Source: Piezodorus guildinii
Taxonomy: Eukaryota > Arthropoda > Insecta > Hemiptera > Pentatomidae
Direction of reading: 5' to 3'
Length of the DNA: 64,000 bases
Assembly (NCBI GenBank): GCA_023052935.1
Contig: CM041295.1
Span: forward strand, 167,826,366-167,890,365
This document shows positions 41,853 to 51,663 of the stretch, one piece after another. The position numbers and the translations under genes were made by a program. The notes under the pieces were generated by a model. It ran no database searches. It was not told the DNA's origin and saw nothing but the letters and a program-made list of their open reading frames with translations. The first letter of the stretch is position 1; every line of letters starts with the position of its first letter.

Positions 41853-42521
41853 TTAATTAACCTTGCGCTTCAATTCATCCATGTCTTGAGTAAGTTTTTC
41901 TAACATTTCCCTAAGCTGAGTGACCTGGAGGTTTGTACTATGGTGTTCGGTGTGAGTGGTTGCGATTTGATCTACACCGGGTTCATCTATTTCCGCTATC
42001 CTATCGGCTAACTTAGCTAGTTTCTCAATAGAAGTTTCCGAACTAACCGTTAGAGTAGCTTGCATGCGTTCGGGCAATGCTCGTTCCCATATCGAGCGAA
42101 GAAGGTCTGGGGGAACTGACTCACCTGCCAATCGTTTAAGTTCATTTAGAAGGTGAGATGGTTTTTCGCCTTTGCTCAACCTTCTTTCTTCTAACAGTTT
42201 TCTTAACCTCGTTTTTTCAGACTGGGTATAAGTATTAATTAGTCTTTCCTTTAATGTCTCGTAGGGCGTATCTGTTGGATCCGTAACGATATCTGAAGCT
42301 TGAGATAATATCTCGTACTCGAGATGGGGCAATATCATATGGAATTTTGTTTCCGACGAAATTATTTTACTGGTTGTAAAAACTGCTTCGACTTGACAGA
42401 ACCATAATGCTGGGTCTGATTTCCAGAAGGAAGGAATCCTAATTGAGGGTGAAAAGCCGGCGGCTTGGGGGATATCTTCCTCGGATTTGTTACCAGTCAT
42501 TTTTTTATAAACTATGACCAA
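41853..42521 (-). CDS. CsRn1-type gag core
   Basis: A 222-codon open frame. The likely start is the MTGNKSEED methionine at about 42500, whose upstream codons overlap the leader. It contains SIRIPSFWKSDPALWFCQVEAVF, then YETLKERLINTYTQSEKTRLRKLL and RSIWERALPERMQATL, matching the plus-strand gag at 23247-23888. It would form the capsid. The zinc motif is separated from it by a stop, as in the other copy. Confidence 0.75.
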   Translation of the reverse strand: MVIVYKKMTGNKSEEDIPQAAGFSPSIRIPSFWKSDPALWFCQVEAVFTTSKIISSETKFHMILPHLEYEILSQASDIVTDPTDTPYETLKERLINTYTQSEKTRLRKLLEERRLSKGEKPSHLLNELKRLAGESVPPDLLRSIWERALPERMQATLTVSSETSIEKLAKLADRIAEIDEPGVDQIATTHTEHHSTNLQVTQLREMLEKLTQDMDELKRKVN

Positions 42522-42572
42522 AAAGAGTAAAACGAAAGATAATGTTCAACTTACCGATCGGGGTCACCACTT

Positions 42573-42796
42573 TGGCAGGTCGGTGTAAAGACTAACAAGT
42601 TTTGCCCTCAATATTTACTGAACAAATAAATTAACAATTAAAAGGACGTATTTACACTCCGAGAACAGGTTATAACCTCTATTCTCTTACCAACAACATT
42701 AACACATGTTTTTTTATTATCAAACACTTTAAAAGATTGATTATTGCAGCCTCAGTAGATTTGTCTTGCAACAAAGAGGGGGGCTATTCTGCTACA
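42573..42796 (-). repeat. 5' LTR of the CsRn1-type element
   Basis: The LTR starts TGTAGCAG at 42796 (minus strand) next to I-like LINE sequence and ends before the PBS at 42559-42569. Confidence 0.8.
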
Positions 42797-43400
42797 AGCT
42801 CATTAAAATCACTAAATAGCATGTATACCAAATCTCCAATTGCCCTAAAAATCCATTCATAACTGAAAATGATGAAAAATTCTAACAAATCAGTACAATT
42901 CATCAGGGTGCCCAGTCATAAGGGGATAAAAGGAAACGAGCTCGCGGACAAAGCTGCAAAACAGGCTCTTGCCCTCCCGGGCCGCGGCGCTGCGGTATCG
43001 ACACCACAGGAAGCAAGCCTTCCATTAAAAAGAGACCTTTTAGATGCGTGGCAGGCCATATGGGACGAAAGTCCACTCAGTAAATTAAAACCCTCAAAAA
43101 ATCTGTAAAATCATGGGCCACATCAATCGACCAAATCGAAGGGAGGAAGTCGTAATAACCCGATTCAGAATAGGTCATACGAATCTTACCCCCTTACATA
43201 TTATAACAAAACAGTCCCCTCCGAGATGTCAGCATTGCGATAGACTCTTATCGATACCGTATAGCGCCTCTTTCAGGAGTGCTACTTCTACACTTCGCCT
43301 TTTACATTAGGCCTTCCCAGCAACATAACCGAGGCTCTCGGTAACAATAAATCCAAGATTACATCCGTTATCTCATTTTTAAAGGAAAATGAAATTCTAA
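42797..43400 (+). pseudogene. I-like LINE RNase H and C-terminus
   Basis: After the Ty3 insertion the LINE resumes with SSLKSLNSMYTKSP, then FIRVPSHKGIKGNELADKAAKQA (the HxGxxGNExAD end of RNase H). After a frame break at about 43108 come RREEVVITRFRIGHTNLT and CQHCDRLL. The sequence parallels 15745-16608 closely enough to place both in one LINE group. The preceding RNase H strands (catalytic D and E) are lost at the junction. An A-run (about 43400-43412) may be the 3' tail. Confidence 0.78.
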
Positions 43401-43559
43401 AAAAAAAAAAAATCTGTACACATTATTTATAAATAGTATTTCCTTTAATATTACTATATTCGCCAATCCCCTTTCGTTATCACATCGATATATCGATTAA
43501 AAAAGAAAAACAAAAAGATTGAATGAAAAAAATGTGTGTATATGTGTATCTGTATATAT

Positions 43560-43581
43560 GTATGCGTGTGTTTATATGTAT

Positions 43582-43638
<57 letters not shown>
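43560..43638. repeat. TATG-rich stretch and T52 homopolymer
   Basis: A TATATGTATG-like microsatellite is followed by 52 consecutive T (43587-43638). The T-run ends exactly where the RTE-like LINE begins, and a shorter run of 8 T follows that LINE at 46884-46891. Confidence 0.95.
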
Positions 43639-43640
<2 letters not shown>

Positions 43641-46600
43641 GCCTCGCGCGGATCTCATTACCGCGTATGGGGAGCGTCCCACGGGTGGCGGATGTGGGGA
43701 TGGTCGGTGGAATTTCCTCGGAAGCTCCTCCCGGCTAAGTCCGATGGACTCGCTGACCAACAATGAGAGCGGCCCCCCAGGCTTGCTGGAGGGTGTGACG
43801 TAGGTTCGAACGCCCTACTCACATATTTTAGTTCACAAAATATCAGCAAAAGTCATGGATTCCTCTGAGGTAAAACGCTCATTATCCGGAGGTAAACTAG
43901 TCCCCCGTTCGGGTCTCCGGGTGGGGACTGCTTCAGGGGAATCATGGCGCAAGATGAAAATTAGAGATCTAACAATAGGGACGTGGAACGTTAGAAGTTT
44001 AAATACGGCAGGTGGGTTAAAGTCGGTCGCGAATGAAGTTAAGGGGTACCATTTAGATATCGTTGCATTACAAGAGGTTCGCTGGCCAGGGGAGGGTTCG
44101 TTAACAGAAGGAAAGTATACTATTTGGTACGGGGGGAGCGTTAATTATTGTCTAGGTACCGGGTTTCTGATTAGGAATAGATTTCTTTCCGCTTTACGGG
44201 ACGTACAGTTCTTTAGTGAAAGAATATCGGTTGCTATATTTCAAGGGCGTTGGTTTAAAATCGCGTTTATAAACATTCATTCTCCCACCGAAGACAGTGA
44301 TGATGAAGTAAAATGCGAATTTTATGATAAACTAGAGTCGGTTTACGATAAGTTACCACGAAATTACATTAAGATAATACTAGGTGACGCGAACGCAAAG
44401 GTTGGAAGGGAAGAAGTATATCGTCCTACAATCGGTAAAGAAAGTTTGCACGAATATAGTAATGATAATGGGACCCGACTAATAAACTTTGCCATTTCGA
44501 AAAACCTAGTAATCAAAAGTACTACATTTAAACATAAGGATATTCATAAGTATACGTGGACATCGCCGGATGGACAAACACGGAATCAAATCGATCATGT
44601 TTTAATACAAAACAGATGGCAAAGTAGCATAATTAACGTGAGATCGTATCGGGGTGCAGAATGCGGTTCTGATCATGAATTAGTAATCGCGAAACTTCGA
44701 CAAAAACTAAATACAAAAAAGAGAACACCGAACTATATTCGTCCCGAGAATTTTGATTTAGTTAAATTGAACAACCTCGAAATTAGAAAACAATTCGCGA
44801 TAGAAGTAAAAAATCGGTTCGAAGCTTTGGAATCTTCAGACGAGGAACACAAAGATGTAAACAAACTATGGGAAGGGATCAGGGATAATATTAAAGAGGT
44901 CGGTAATTTATGTCTTGGAAAAATTGAAAATAAAAAGAACAAACCTTGGTTCGACAGGGATTGTCAAAATATGTGCGAAAAAAGAAAAACCGCTAAACTG
45001 AATTCCTTAAATAATCCAAGCGATAATAATGTGGCTTATTTTCGGTTAGTAAAGAATGAAACTTCAAAACTCTTAAAAAATAAGAAAAGAGAGTATCTTA
45101 AAGGCAAAATAATAGAAATAGAAAAACACAGAAACGAAAATGACGTAAGAGAGATGTACAAAGGTATAAACAAATCGCGTAAAAGATTTGAACCTCTATT
45201 GAATGCGATTAAAGATGCAAATAACAATATAATTGCGGATCCTTCTGAGATATTAAATAAATTTAAACAACACTTTGACGGCATCTTAAATACGGAAAAT
45301 AATAATCAATCTCCTCTCTCTGAATATCAGAGCGCTGAACCATGGATAGACGCACCGAGTAAAGAGGAAGTCGAAATGGCGATAGGAAAATTAAAACGTT
45401 ATAAGGCCGCAGGAAATGATAATATCACGAGTGAATTAATCAAGGCGTGTGGAGAAGCCGTCGTTTCCAAAATACATTTTTTAGTTAAAAAGATCTGGGA
45501 AACTGAAAAAATGCCCGAGGAATGGAAAGAATCAATACTTATTCCGATTCACAAAAAAGGACGGAGGTCGGATTGTAACAACTATCGTGGGATCTCTCTT
45601 CTCCCAGTATGCTATAAAATATTCTCGTCAATTCTAACTAGTCGAATCACGGAATACGCTGAGGAAATTATCGGAGATTACCAATGTGGTTTTAGGCGGA
45701 ATCGGTCGACTATTGACCAAATATTTTCCCTACGTCAAATATTAGAGAAAAAATTGGAATACAACGGTGTAGTCCATCAACTTTATATCGATTTTAAAAA
45801 GGCTTATGATTCAATAGACCGTCAGAAGCTATATAACATCATGATTGAACAGGGAATACCTAGAAAGTTAGTAAACCTAGTAGAGATGTGTTTGTCGGAA
45901 ACATTCCATAAAGTTAGAATCGGTCATAATTACTCCGAGAGATTTGAGGTGCGATCGGGTTTAAAACAGGGTGACTCCCTTTCACCTGTGTTATTTAATT
46001 TAGCTTTAGAATATGTCATAGAAAAGGTGATGTGTACCGAGAAAGGCTTAAATATGGGTGACAAGATTCCGGTTTTGGGGTATGCCGATGATCTGGTATT
46101 GCTAGGTGAAGACACGGAAACCATACAACTAAATACAAGTGTGTTAATAAAAACCGGTAAAGAAATAGGACTCGAATTAAATACCGATAAAACGAAGTAT
46201 ATGATTAGTATCAGAAACGGTGTCGATCTTGGAGATATTGATGTATCAGGTCATACTTTTGAACACGTAGAGAAATTCAAGTATTTAGGTTCAATTATAA
46301 CTAAAAAAAATGAAATCCAGGAAGAAATAAAGTCCCGGTTAAAGGTGGGAAATGCGTGTTATTATTCAGTTGCTAAGTTACTTAGTTCGCGGCTTCTATC
46401 TAAAAACTTAAAGATTAGAATTTATAAAACTATTATTCTTCCAACGGTTCTTTACGGATGTGAAACGTGGCCGCTTACTTTGAAGGATGAACAACGGCTT
46501 AAGGTTTTCGAAAATAAGGTATTGCGTAAAATATTTGGTCCAAAGAGAGATGAGGCCACTGGGGAGTTTAGAAGGTTGAATAACGCGGAATTGCGGAACT

Positions 46601-46883
46601 TGCATCCTGTGAATATAATTGAGCTGATTGCATCGCGGAGACTCAAATGGGCGAGTAAAGTTGTTGGGCTCGATGACAAGCGGATTCCGAGAAAGTTGGT
46701 ATTTGCTGATCCGACTGGTAGGCGTCCGAAAGGTAGGCCGAAGCGAAGATGGGAGGATTGCGTTAAGGTTGATCTCGGGAGCTTGGGCTTGAATGGTGGG
46801 CATTGGACGAGTCTCTGTAGGCGGAATTTGGTGGTATCGGCATCGAACCTTCGGGTTCGCTAAGCCTATTATTATTATTATTA
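43639..46883 (+). mobile_element. RTE-like LINE, full length
   Basis: A 216-bp 5' UTR, one intact frame (43855-46863) and a minimal 3' UTR ending in (ATT)n at 46868-46883 make a complete element of about 3.25 kb. The short 3' UTR with a simple repeat tail is a feature of the RTE group. It is bounded by T-runs on both sides, followed in each case by ACG, so the target was a T tract. An intact frame suggests recent activity. Confidence 0.85.
43855..46863 (+). CDS. RTE-like endonuclease and reverse transcriptase
   Basis: An unbroken 1002-codon frame. The AP-type endonuclease has TIGTWNVRSLN, DIVALQEVRWPGEG, LGDANAKVG and RNQIDHVLI, with the SDHELV end block. The RT has KESILIPIHKKG, NYRGISLLPVCYKIFSSIL, QCGFRRNRSTIDQIF, LYIDFKKAYDSIDR (catalytic D), SGLKQGDSLSPVLFNLAL and LGYADDLVLLGED (active-site ADD). 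A C-terminal region with TVLYGCETWPLT and RRPKGRPKRRWEDCV closes the protein. All catalytic blocks that I can see are kept. The ATG at 43855 leaves about 40 residues before the endonuclease; an ATG at 43954 would also keep that domain. Confidence 0.92.
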   Translation: MDSSEVKRSLSGGKLVPRSGLRVGTASGESWRKMKIRDLTIGTWNVRSLNTAGGLKSVANEVKGYHLDIVALQEVRWPGEGSLTEGKYTIWYGGSVNYCLGTGFLIRNRFLSALRDVQFFSERISVAIFQGRWFKIAFINIHSPTEDSDDEVKCEFYDKLESVYDKLPRNYIKIILGDANAKVGREEVYRPTIGKESLHEYSNDNGTRLINFAISKNLVIKSTTFKHKDIHKYTWTSPDGQTRNQIDHVLIQNRWQSSIINVRSYRGAECGSDHELVIAKLRQKLNTKKRTPNYIRPENFDLVKLNNLEIRKQFAIEVKNRFEALESSDEEHKDVNKLWEGIRDNIKEVGNLCLGKIENKKNKPWFDRDCQNMCEKRKTAKLNSLNNPSDNNVAYFRLVKNETSKLLKNKKREYLKGKIIEIEKHRNENDVREMYKGINKSRKRFEPLLNAIKDANNNIIADPSEILNKFKQHFDGILNTENNNQSPLSEYQSAEPWIDAPSKEEVEMAIGKLKRYKAAGNDNITSELIKACGEAVVSKIHFLVKKIWETEKMPEEWKESILIPIHKKGRRSDCNNYRGISLLPVCYKIFSSILTSRITEYAEEIIGDYQCGFRRNRSTIDQIFSLRQILEKKLEYNGVVHQLYIDFKKAYDSIDRQKLYNIMIEQGIPRKLVNLVEMCLSETFHKVRIGHNYSERFEVRSGLKQGDSLSPVLFNLALEYVIEKVMCTEKGLNMGDKIPVLGYADDLVLLGEDTETIQLNTSVLIKTGKEIGLELNTDKTKYMISIRNGVDLGDIDVSGHTFEHVEKFKYLGSIITKKNEIQEEIKSRLKVGNACYYSVAKLLSSRLLSKNLKIRIYKTIILPTVLYGCETWPLTLKDEQRLKVFENKVLRKIFGPKRDEATGEFRRLNNAELRNLHPVNIIELIASRRLKWASKVVGLDDKRIPRKLVFADPTGRRPKGRPKRRWEDCVKVDLGSLGLNGGHWTSLCRRNLVVSASNLRVR

Positions 46884-47060
46884 TTTTTTTTACGAGGGTC
46901 GGTGGAAATCTTCAAAAGACTTCGTGGAAGTGGGATTTTTACCCACTAAAACCACCGCCCTACACCTGCTCATTCCTCTCCACGGGACCGTCGCTAGGCA
47001 TTACTTCATGAAGGGAAATGGCTGAGTGCCGCTTCATTTCTTCACATGATTTTCATACGA

Positions 47061-47570
47061 TTAGTCACGTCTTCTGGATCTCTTTTCCTCTCTCAATCTC
47101 TTCAGGACGACTGCGGTGAATTTCTTTACTGCGTCCCAATGTTCTTCCGATCGCAGCATTTGGCTTACTACATTATCTGGTGTGATCGTTCCTCCACACA
47201 CCCTCACCAATGTGCTTCTTTCTTCCACAAAGCGAGTGCAAGCGAAAAACACGTGCTCCGCTGTTTCCTCGACAGTTCGGCATGCAGGGCACTCTGCAGT
47301 GTTATCCAGTTTGAATCGGTGCTGGTAGGCTCTAAAGCATCCATGTCCGGTCATGAGTTGGGTAATGTAGAAGTCCACCTCACCATGCCGGCAACCAAAC
47401 CACAAGCCCACATCGGGTATTAACCTGCGAGCCAACCTTCCGGAATCTGCAGCCTCCCAACGCTGTTGCCACTGGTCGATAGTTATTTGCCGCTCCTCTT
47501 CTCGGGGAACGTGTAATCGTCGTTCATAGTACCTGCTTCTTTCTTCAACAAGGAGTTCCACCGGCGGCAT
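47061..47570 (-). pseudogene. R1-like ORF2 C-terminal part
   Basis: The frame begins at MPPVELLVEERSRYYERRL, repeating the MPPV at which the other half ends. It contains DVGLWFGCRHGEVDFYITQLMTGH and CPACRTVEETAEHVFFACTRF, the CCHC-type end of R1-group ORF2. The first residues of the longer open frame (47597-47571) come from the inserted LINE and are not R1. Confidence 0.85.
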
Positions 47571-47681
47571 CAAATCACACTTCCTACCACAACACAAAAC
47601 ACTTTCTCCGAACTCACAAACTTACCCACCACAAGCACAAATACGAACACGAACACATCAACAACAACAAACACGCCAACA

Positions 47682-48605
47682 ATGAAAACACCGCCACCAA
47701 TTATCATAAGACCACCGATATCAGGGGTGGAATTAAAAAATTCATTAGTTGATAATGAAATAACAGACTTCCAAATAAGAGCGTTTCAAAATGAAACGAA
47801 AATTTATACAAAAACAAACGAAACATTTAACAAAATCATACACCTACTTCATAACAGTGATGATATAGATTATCACACATATGCTCTGAGAGGCACCAAA
47901 AAAGACAACAGATATATATTAAAAGGGTTTGATCTAGATCAACCCCTAGAACCTATTGAAACGGCATTCAAAGCCCACCTAAATGGGTTTAAAACAATAT
48001 GGCGAATGACCAAAACAAACAAGGACGGGGTTAAAACCCAACTAAGTTATATAGTAATAACTACTGACCATAAAACAACGTTAACTGACGTTAAAAATGT
48101 AAGACCCATTGACTACGTGATATACCACGTAGAAAAAATGAAAAATGCAAGTGGCCCCAGACAGTGTTTCAACTGTCAGGAATTTGGCCACACCAAAAAT
48201 TTCTGTGGGCGCATAATTGTATGCGTCCGCTGTGGCGGAAACCACTTAAGTAGTGAATGCCACAAAACTACTTCAATAAAGTGCGCCAATTGTGGAGGCC
48301 CTCATGTAGCCTCCTTTCGCAATTGCCCCGCCAGAATCGCCATAATTAAGGCGAAGGTTCAAAAAAGGGTCATAACCGAACCCGAAACACCAGCACAGGA
48401 GCCAAAGAATCAGGCTCCCCCCACCACATCCGGACCCAACACATATGCGGGCAGGTTTAAAACCCCGCTACTTCCTACCCCGACCACAACACAACCCGAC
48501 TGGGTAAAGAACATCATGGGCTGGGTACAGACCATGATAAACAATATGTGTAATATGATGATGGCCAATGTACAGGCCATGATAAATCAAAACACACATG
48601 GATAG
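47682..48605 (+). CDS. Jockey-type ORF1 (gag-like RNA-binding protein)
   Basis: 307 codons, uninterrupted. The central region includes YILKGFDLDQPLEPIE and TDVKNVRPIDYVIYHVEKMK. Three zinc knuckles follow: CFNCQEFGHTKNFC, CVRCGGNHLSSEC and CANCGGPHVASFRNC. This is the normal layout of Jockey ORF1, which coats the element RNA. Its stop overlaps the ORF2 start in the octamer ATGGATAG (48598-48605), so ORF2 is probably translated by reinitiation or coupling. Confidence 0.9.
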   Translation: MKTPPPIIIRPPISGVELKNSLVDNEITDFQIRAFQNETKIYTKTNETFNKIIHLLHNSDDIDYHTYALRGTKKDNRYILKGFDLDQPLEPIETAFKAHLNGFKTIWRMTKTNKDGVKTQLSYIVITTDHKTTLTDVKNVRPIDYVIYHVEKMKNASGPRQCFNCQEFGHTKNFCGRIIVCVRCGGNHLSSECHKTTSIKCANCGGPHVASFRNCPARIAIIKAKVQKRVITEPETPAQEPKNQAPPTTSGPNTYAGRFKTPLLPTPTTTQPDWVKNIMGWVQTMINNMCNMMMANVQAMINQNTHG

Positions 48606-51226
48606 ACACTCTATCCTAAATTATAACATAACGGGACTTAAGAAACGTAAGCTCGAATTAGAGACCCTCCTGGCCAATATCAGGCCATCAATAGTAGCAC
48701 TGACTGACACAAAACTAAACAAACAAACACAAATACACTTTAGAGGTTACACAATATACAGACATGACTCACCCCGTCAAGGGGGCGTCGCCCTACTGGT
48801 GCGTAAAGGCGTCCCGTCTAGGATCATAAACAACAATACGCTCAGTGACGACAAACATACTGCCATCACGATACAAGTTAAACTCAAACATACATACAAA
48901 ATCACATGTATTTATAGAAGCCCCAAAGGCAAACCGGAAACGACAAAAACTTTTCTACAAGAAACTGAGACTGACAGACAGCATATCATACTAGGTGACC
49001 TGAACGCTAGACACCACTCATGGAACTGCGCGACACCCAATGCTTTGGGAACTCACCTGACCAAAACAAAATACACAATTATACACCCCAATGCACCCAC
49101 ATTCAGACACCACGCTAACCCATCATACACATCAACACCAGACCTACTACTCACGCAACAGGCACACAGATTCACAAACTGCACAACAGTTGACTTCAGT
49201 GACAATGACCACATCCCTGTACTATATCAACTAGGACATGACACAACAAGAACACGACATACAGACCTAAAATATGATTTTCAGAACGCAGACTGGAAAC
49301 TATACAAAAACACTGTTCACAGCAACACACCGACCATCACATCACTCAATAACATCGACGACATAAACAAGGCCATTGAAACACTACAAAACACCATCAA
49401 AGACGCAGCAAGAGACGCCATACCCACTTTTCACCCAACACCTATACACCTAAGAAAACCGCCAGAACACATACTACAACTCATAAAACAACGAAACAAC
49501 ATTAAAAACTGCTGGTACAGAACAAAAGACCCTACTTACAAACCCATTGTAAACAGCCTCACTAGACAAGTAAACACACTCATGTCGCAGTGGAAAACAT
49601 CAATATGGCATGATCAATTACGCCGTACCCACTATGACCCGAAAAACTTCTGGAGACTTGTCAGAAGCCACAACACAAAATCAAAAGTGGTGAAAATTAC
49701 CCGAGGCGACGAGCTTCTCACACCCGCAGATCAGGCCACCATTCTAGCACAGTATTATGTTGACCGAGACAAAGCACGCACCGACAGCACATACGAACAC
49801 AACCCCACGACAAACCCCCCTCTACTCCACGTATAAACAACTGACTGCAATATTGAGAAGAACAAAGGGAAACAAATCAACAGGACAGGATAACATTCCA
49901 TATGTCCTACTCAAACAACTCCCGAGAAAGGCCCACATGTTTCTCCTAAATATTTTCAACTCATGCTCTCGCCTCAGATACTTCCCAAAACAGTGGAAAC
50001 ATGCTATAATAGTTCCACTCCTAAAACCCAAAAAACGAGGAAAGGTCCCGGAAGAATACCGGCCCATCAGCCTCCTCAACCATATCTCAAAAATATATGA
50101 GAAACTAATACTCATACACATCCGAAAACACTGCGACGCACACGACGTAATACCCCCAGAACAAACTGGGTTTCACCGCGGAGTCAGCTGCTACCTTCAC
50201 GTTGCTAAACTACAGCATGATACAGCCAACAACCTTAGACAAAACCGTGCCACAGCCATGATATCACTCGATTGCACACAGGCGTTCGATTCTGTATCCC
50301 ACACCACCCTTATTGACACACTAAGGCTTCACCGATTTCCGGACCAACTGGTCGACTTAATAGGATCATACATCAGTGGGCGGACTTTTTCAGTCCGTGT
50401 GAACACTGAATTGTCTACTCAACGCAAAGTGACATGCGGCGTCCCACAGGGCTCGGTCCTTGCGCCTACACTATTCAACATATATACAGCCCAAATAGTA
50501 GGGCAAAAAATCGACAGAGTACAAGTCGCCGCATATGCTGATGACATTGCCATATACACGGCCAGCATGAATGCGGATAAAGCAATGCGCAGGGCCCAAA
50601 TTGCAGCTCAACTAATCACAAACCAACTGAACGACATAAACATTAAAATAAACACTAACAAAACGGATGCAATTACTTTCTCATACATGAAAACACTTAA
50701 ACACCAACCCAAACTAAACGGAGAAACTATACAAACCAAAAAACGACTCACATACTTAGGAATGACATTAGAGTCACATCTATCATTCACAGCACACATT
50801 TCAAACAGAATACGGATTGTACGAGCGACAGCAGCACAACTAAATCACCTATTATACTCACCAGGGCTGTCACTAAGACTTAAACTACTAATATACAAAT
50901 CAATCCTCAGACCCGCACTCCTTCACGGAGCACCTCTCCTACATTACCTATATCCCACAGCCCTGAAGTCACTTCAATCAACCCAAAACAACATATTACA
51001 AAAAATCACAAAACATACAACTCTCGAAAGACGGAGCATGGACCACATACACGAGACTTTAAACTTAGAAACAATACAAACACACATATCACGACGACAT
51101 ATAAAATTCTTTGACAACATACCAGCGACATACAACCCGCTTTTCCAATCCATCACTCCTTCCAAGATCCCAGAGAGATGGCAGGGTCGTAAAGGTCCTG
51201 TCAATCCAATATACATCATTAAGTAG
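48598..51226 (+). pseudogene. Jockey-type ORF2: AP endonuclease and RT, one frameshift
   Basis: The first frame (48598-49836) carries the AP endonuclease: LNYNITGLKKRKLELE, ALTDTKL, LGDLNARHHSWNC and SDNDHIPVLY. The second (to 51226) carries the RT: AIIVPLLKPKKRGKVPEEY, EQTGFHRGVSC, MISLDCTQAFDSVSH (catalytic D), CGVPQGSVLAPTLFNIY and AAYADDIAIY (active-site ADD). A C-terminal RPALLHGAPLLHYLYP follows. There is no RNase H. The two frames overlap between 49757 and 49836, where a single shift separates them. Everything else appears intact. I do not give the repaired protein. Confidence 0.9.
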
Positions 51227-51625
51227 CTTGCTACTTAATAATCCCCCTCACCCACACCCAATATCCCTTTCCTTCCTTTTCCATATCTTCTACCTTACCC
51301 AATCCCCTCCCCCCCACCTCACTATGTCTAATAATTTCTTTTTCAGGTACACTTTAATCTTTTTTTTATGTTTTAGTTCAAATTTTCCTCTTCAATTTAG
51401 CTTTATCTATAACCATATACCATATAATCAACAAGCGGAGGCCCCTCACCTTCAAAATATATTAACACCCCGAACAGGGAGTATATTTATAACTACTCAA
51501 TTAATAAGCCTTCAAATACCGGTAGGTAGAAAAAGGTATGGTAAGTGAACAAAATTTTAATGTATGTATATTACTATTATTATTTATATTAACCCAATGT
51601 TTTTTTTTCTGTTTGAGGGATTGAG

Positions 51626-51660
<35 letters not shown>
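51227..51660 (+). other. Jockey-type LINE 3' UTR and poly(A)
   Basis: C/T-rich and then T-rich sequence follows the ORF2 stop and ends in GGATTGAG plus 35 A. No polyadenylation hexamer is obvious just before the tail. Confidence 0.75.

Positions 51661-51663
<3 letters not shown>

Larger units (their letters stand above)
38435..42796 (-). mobile_element. CsRn1-type Ty3 LTR element with extra leader after its 3' LTR
   Basis: On the minus strand the 5' LTR (about 42573-42796) is followed by a TGGTGACCCCG primer-binding site, gag, pol and a polypurine tract (GGGGGGGGGGAGTGA, from 38762 down) next to the 3' LTR (about 38525-38747). Beyond the 3' LTR, similarity to the 5' side continues through a second primer-binding site, the leader and the first codons of gag, down to about 38435. 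The flanks (AGTA before 38435 and AGCTC after 42796) show no target duplication. Confidence 0.85.
30640..43400 (+). mobile_element. Old I-like LINE, interrupted by R2-like and Ty3 elements
   Basis: Pieces of one LINE lie in order on the plus strand: ORF1 start (30640-30960), ORF1 zinc knuckles and end (34655-35502), ORF2 endonuclease and RT (35673-38435), and RNase H plus C-terminus (42797-43390). An A-run follows near 43400. The gaps are filled by an R2-like element and a CsRn1-type Ty3 element, both on the minus strand. Many frameshifts and stops show that it is older than its guests. RNase H and the ORF1 type fit the I group (I or Nimb). Confidence 0.82.
47571..51660 (+). mobile_element. 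Jockey-type LINE, near full length, inserted in R1-like LINE
   Basis: The element starts at CAAATCACAC and ends in a 35-A tail (51626-51660). ACCGGCGGCAT is present on both sides (47560-47570 and 51661-51671), an 11-bp target duplication. The 5' UTR is rich in A and C. ORF1 and ORF2 overlap. One frameshift in ORF2 is the only visible lesion, so the insertion is young relative to the R1 host copy. Confidence 0.92.
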
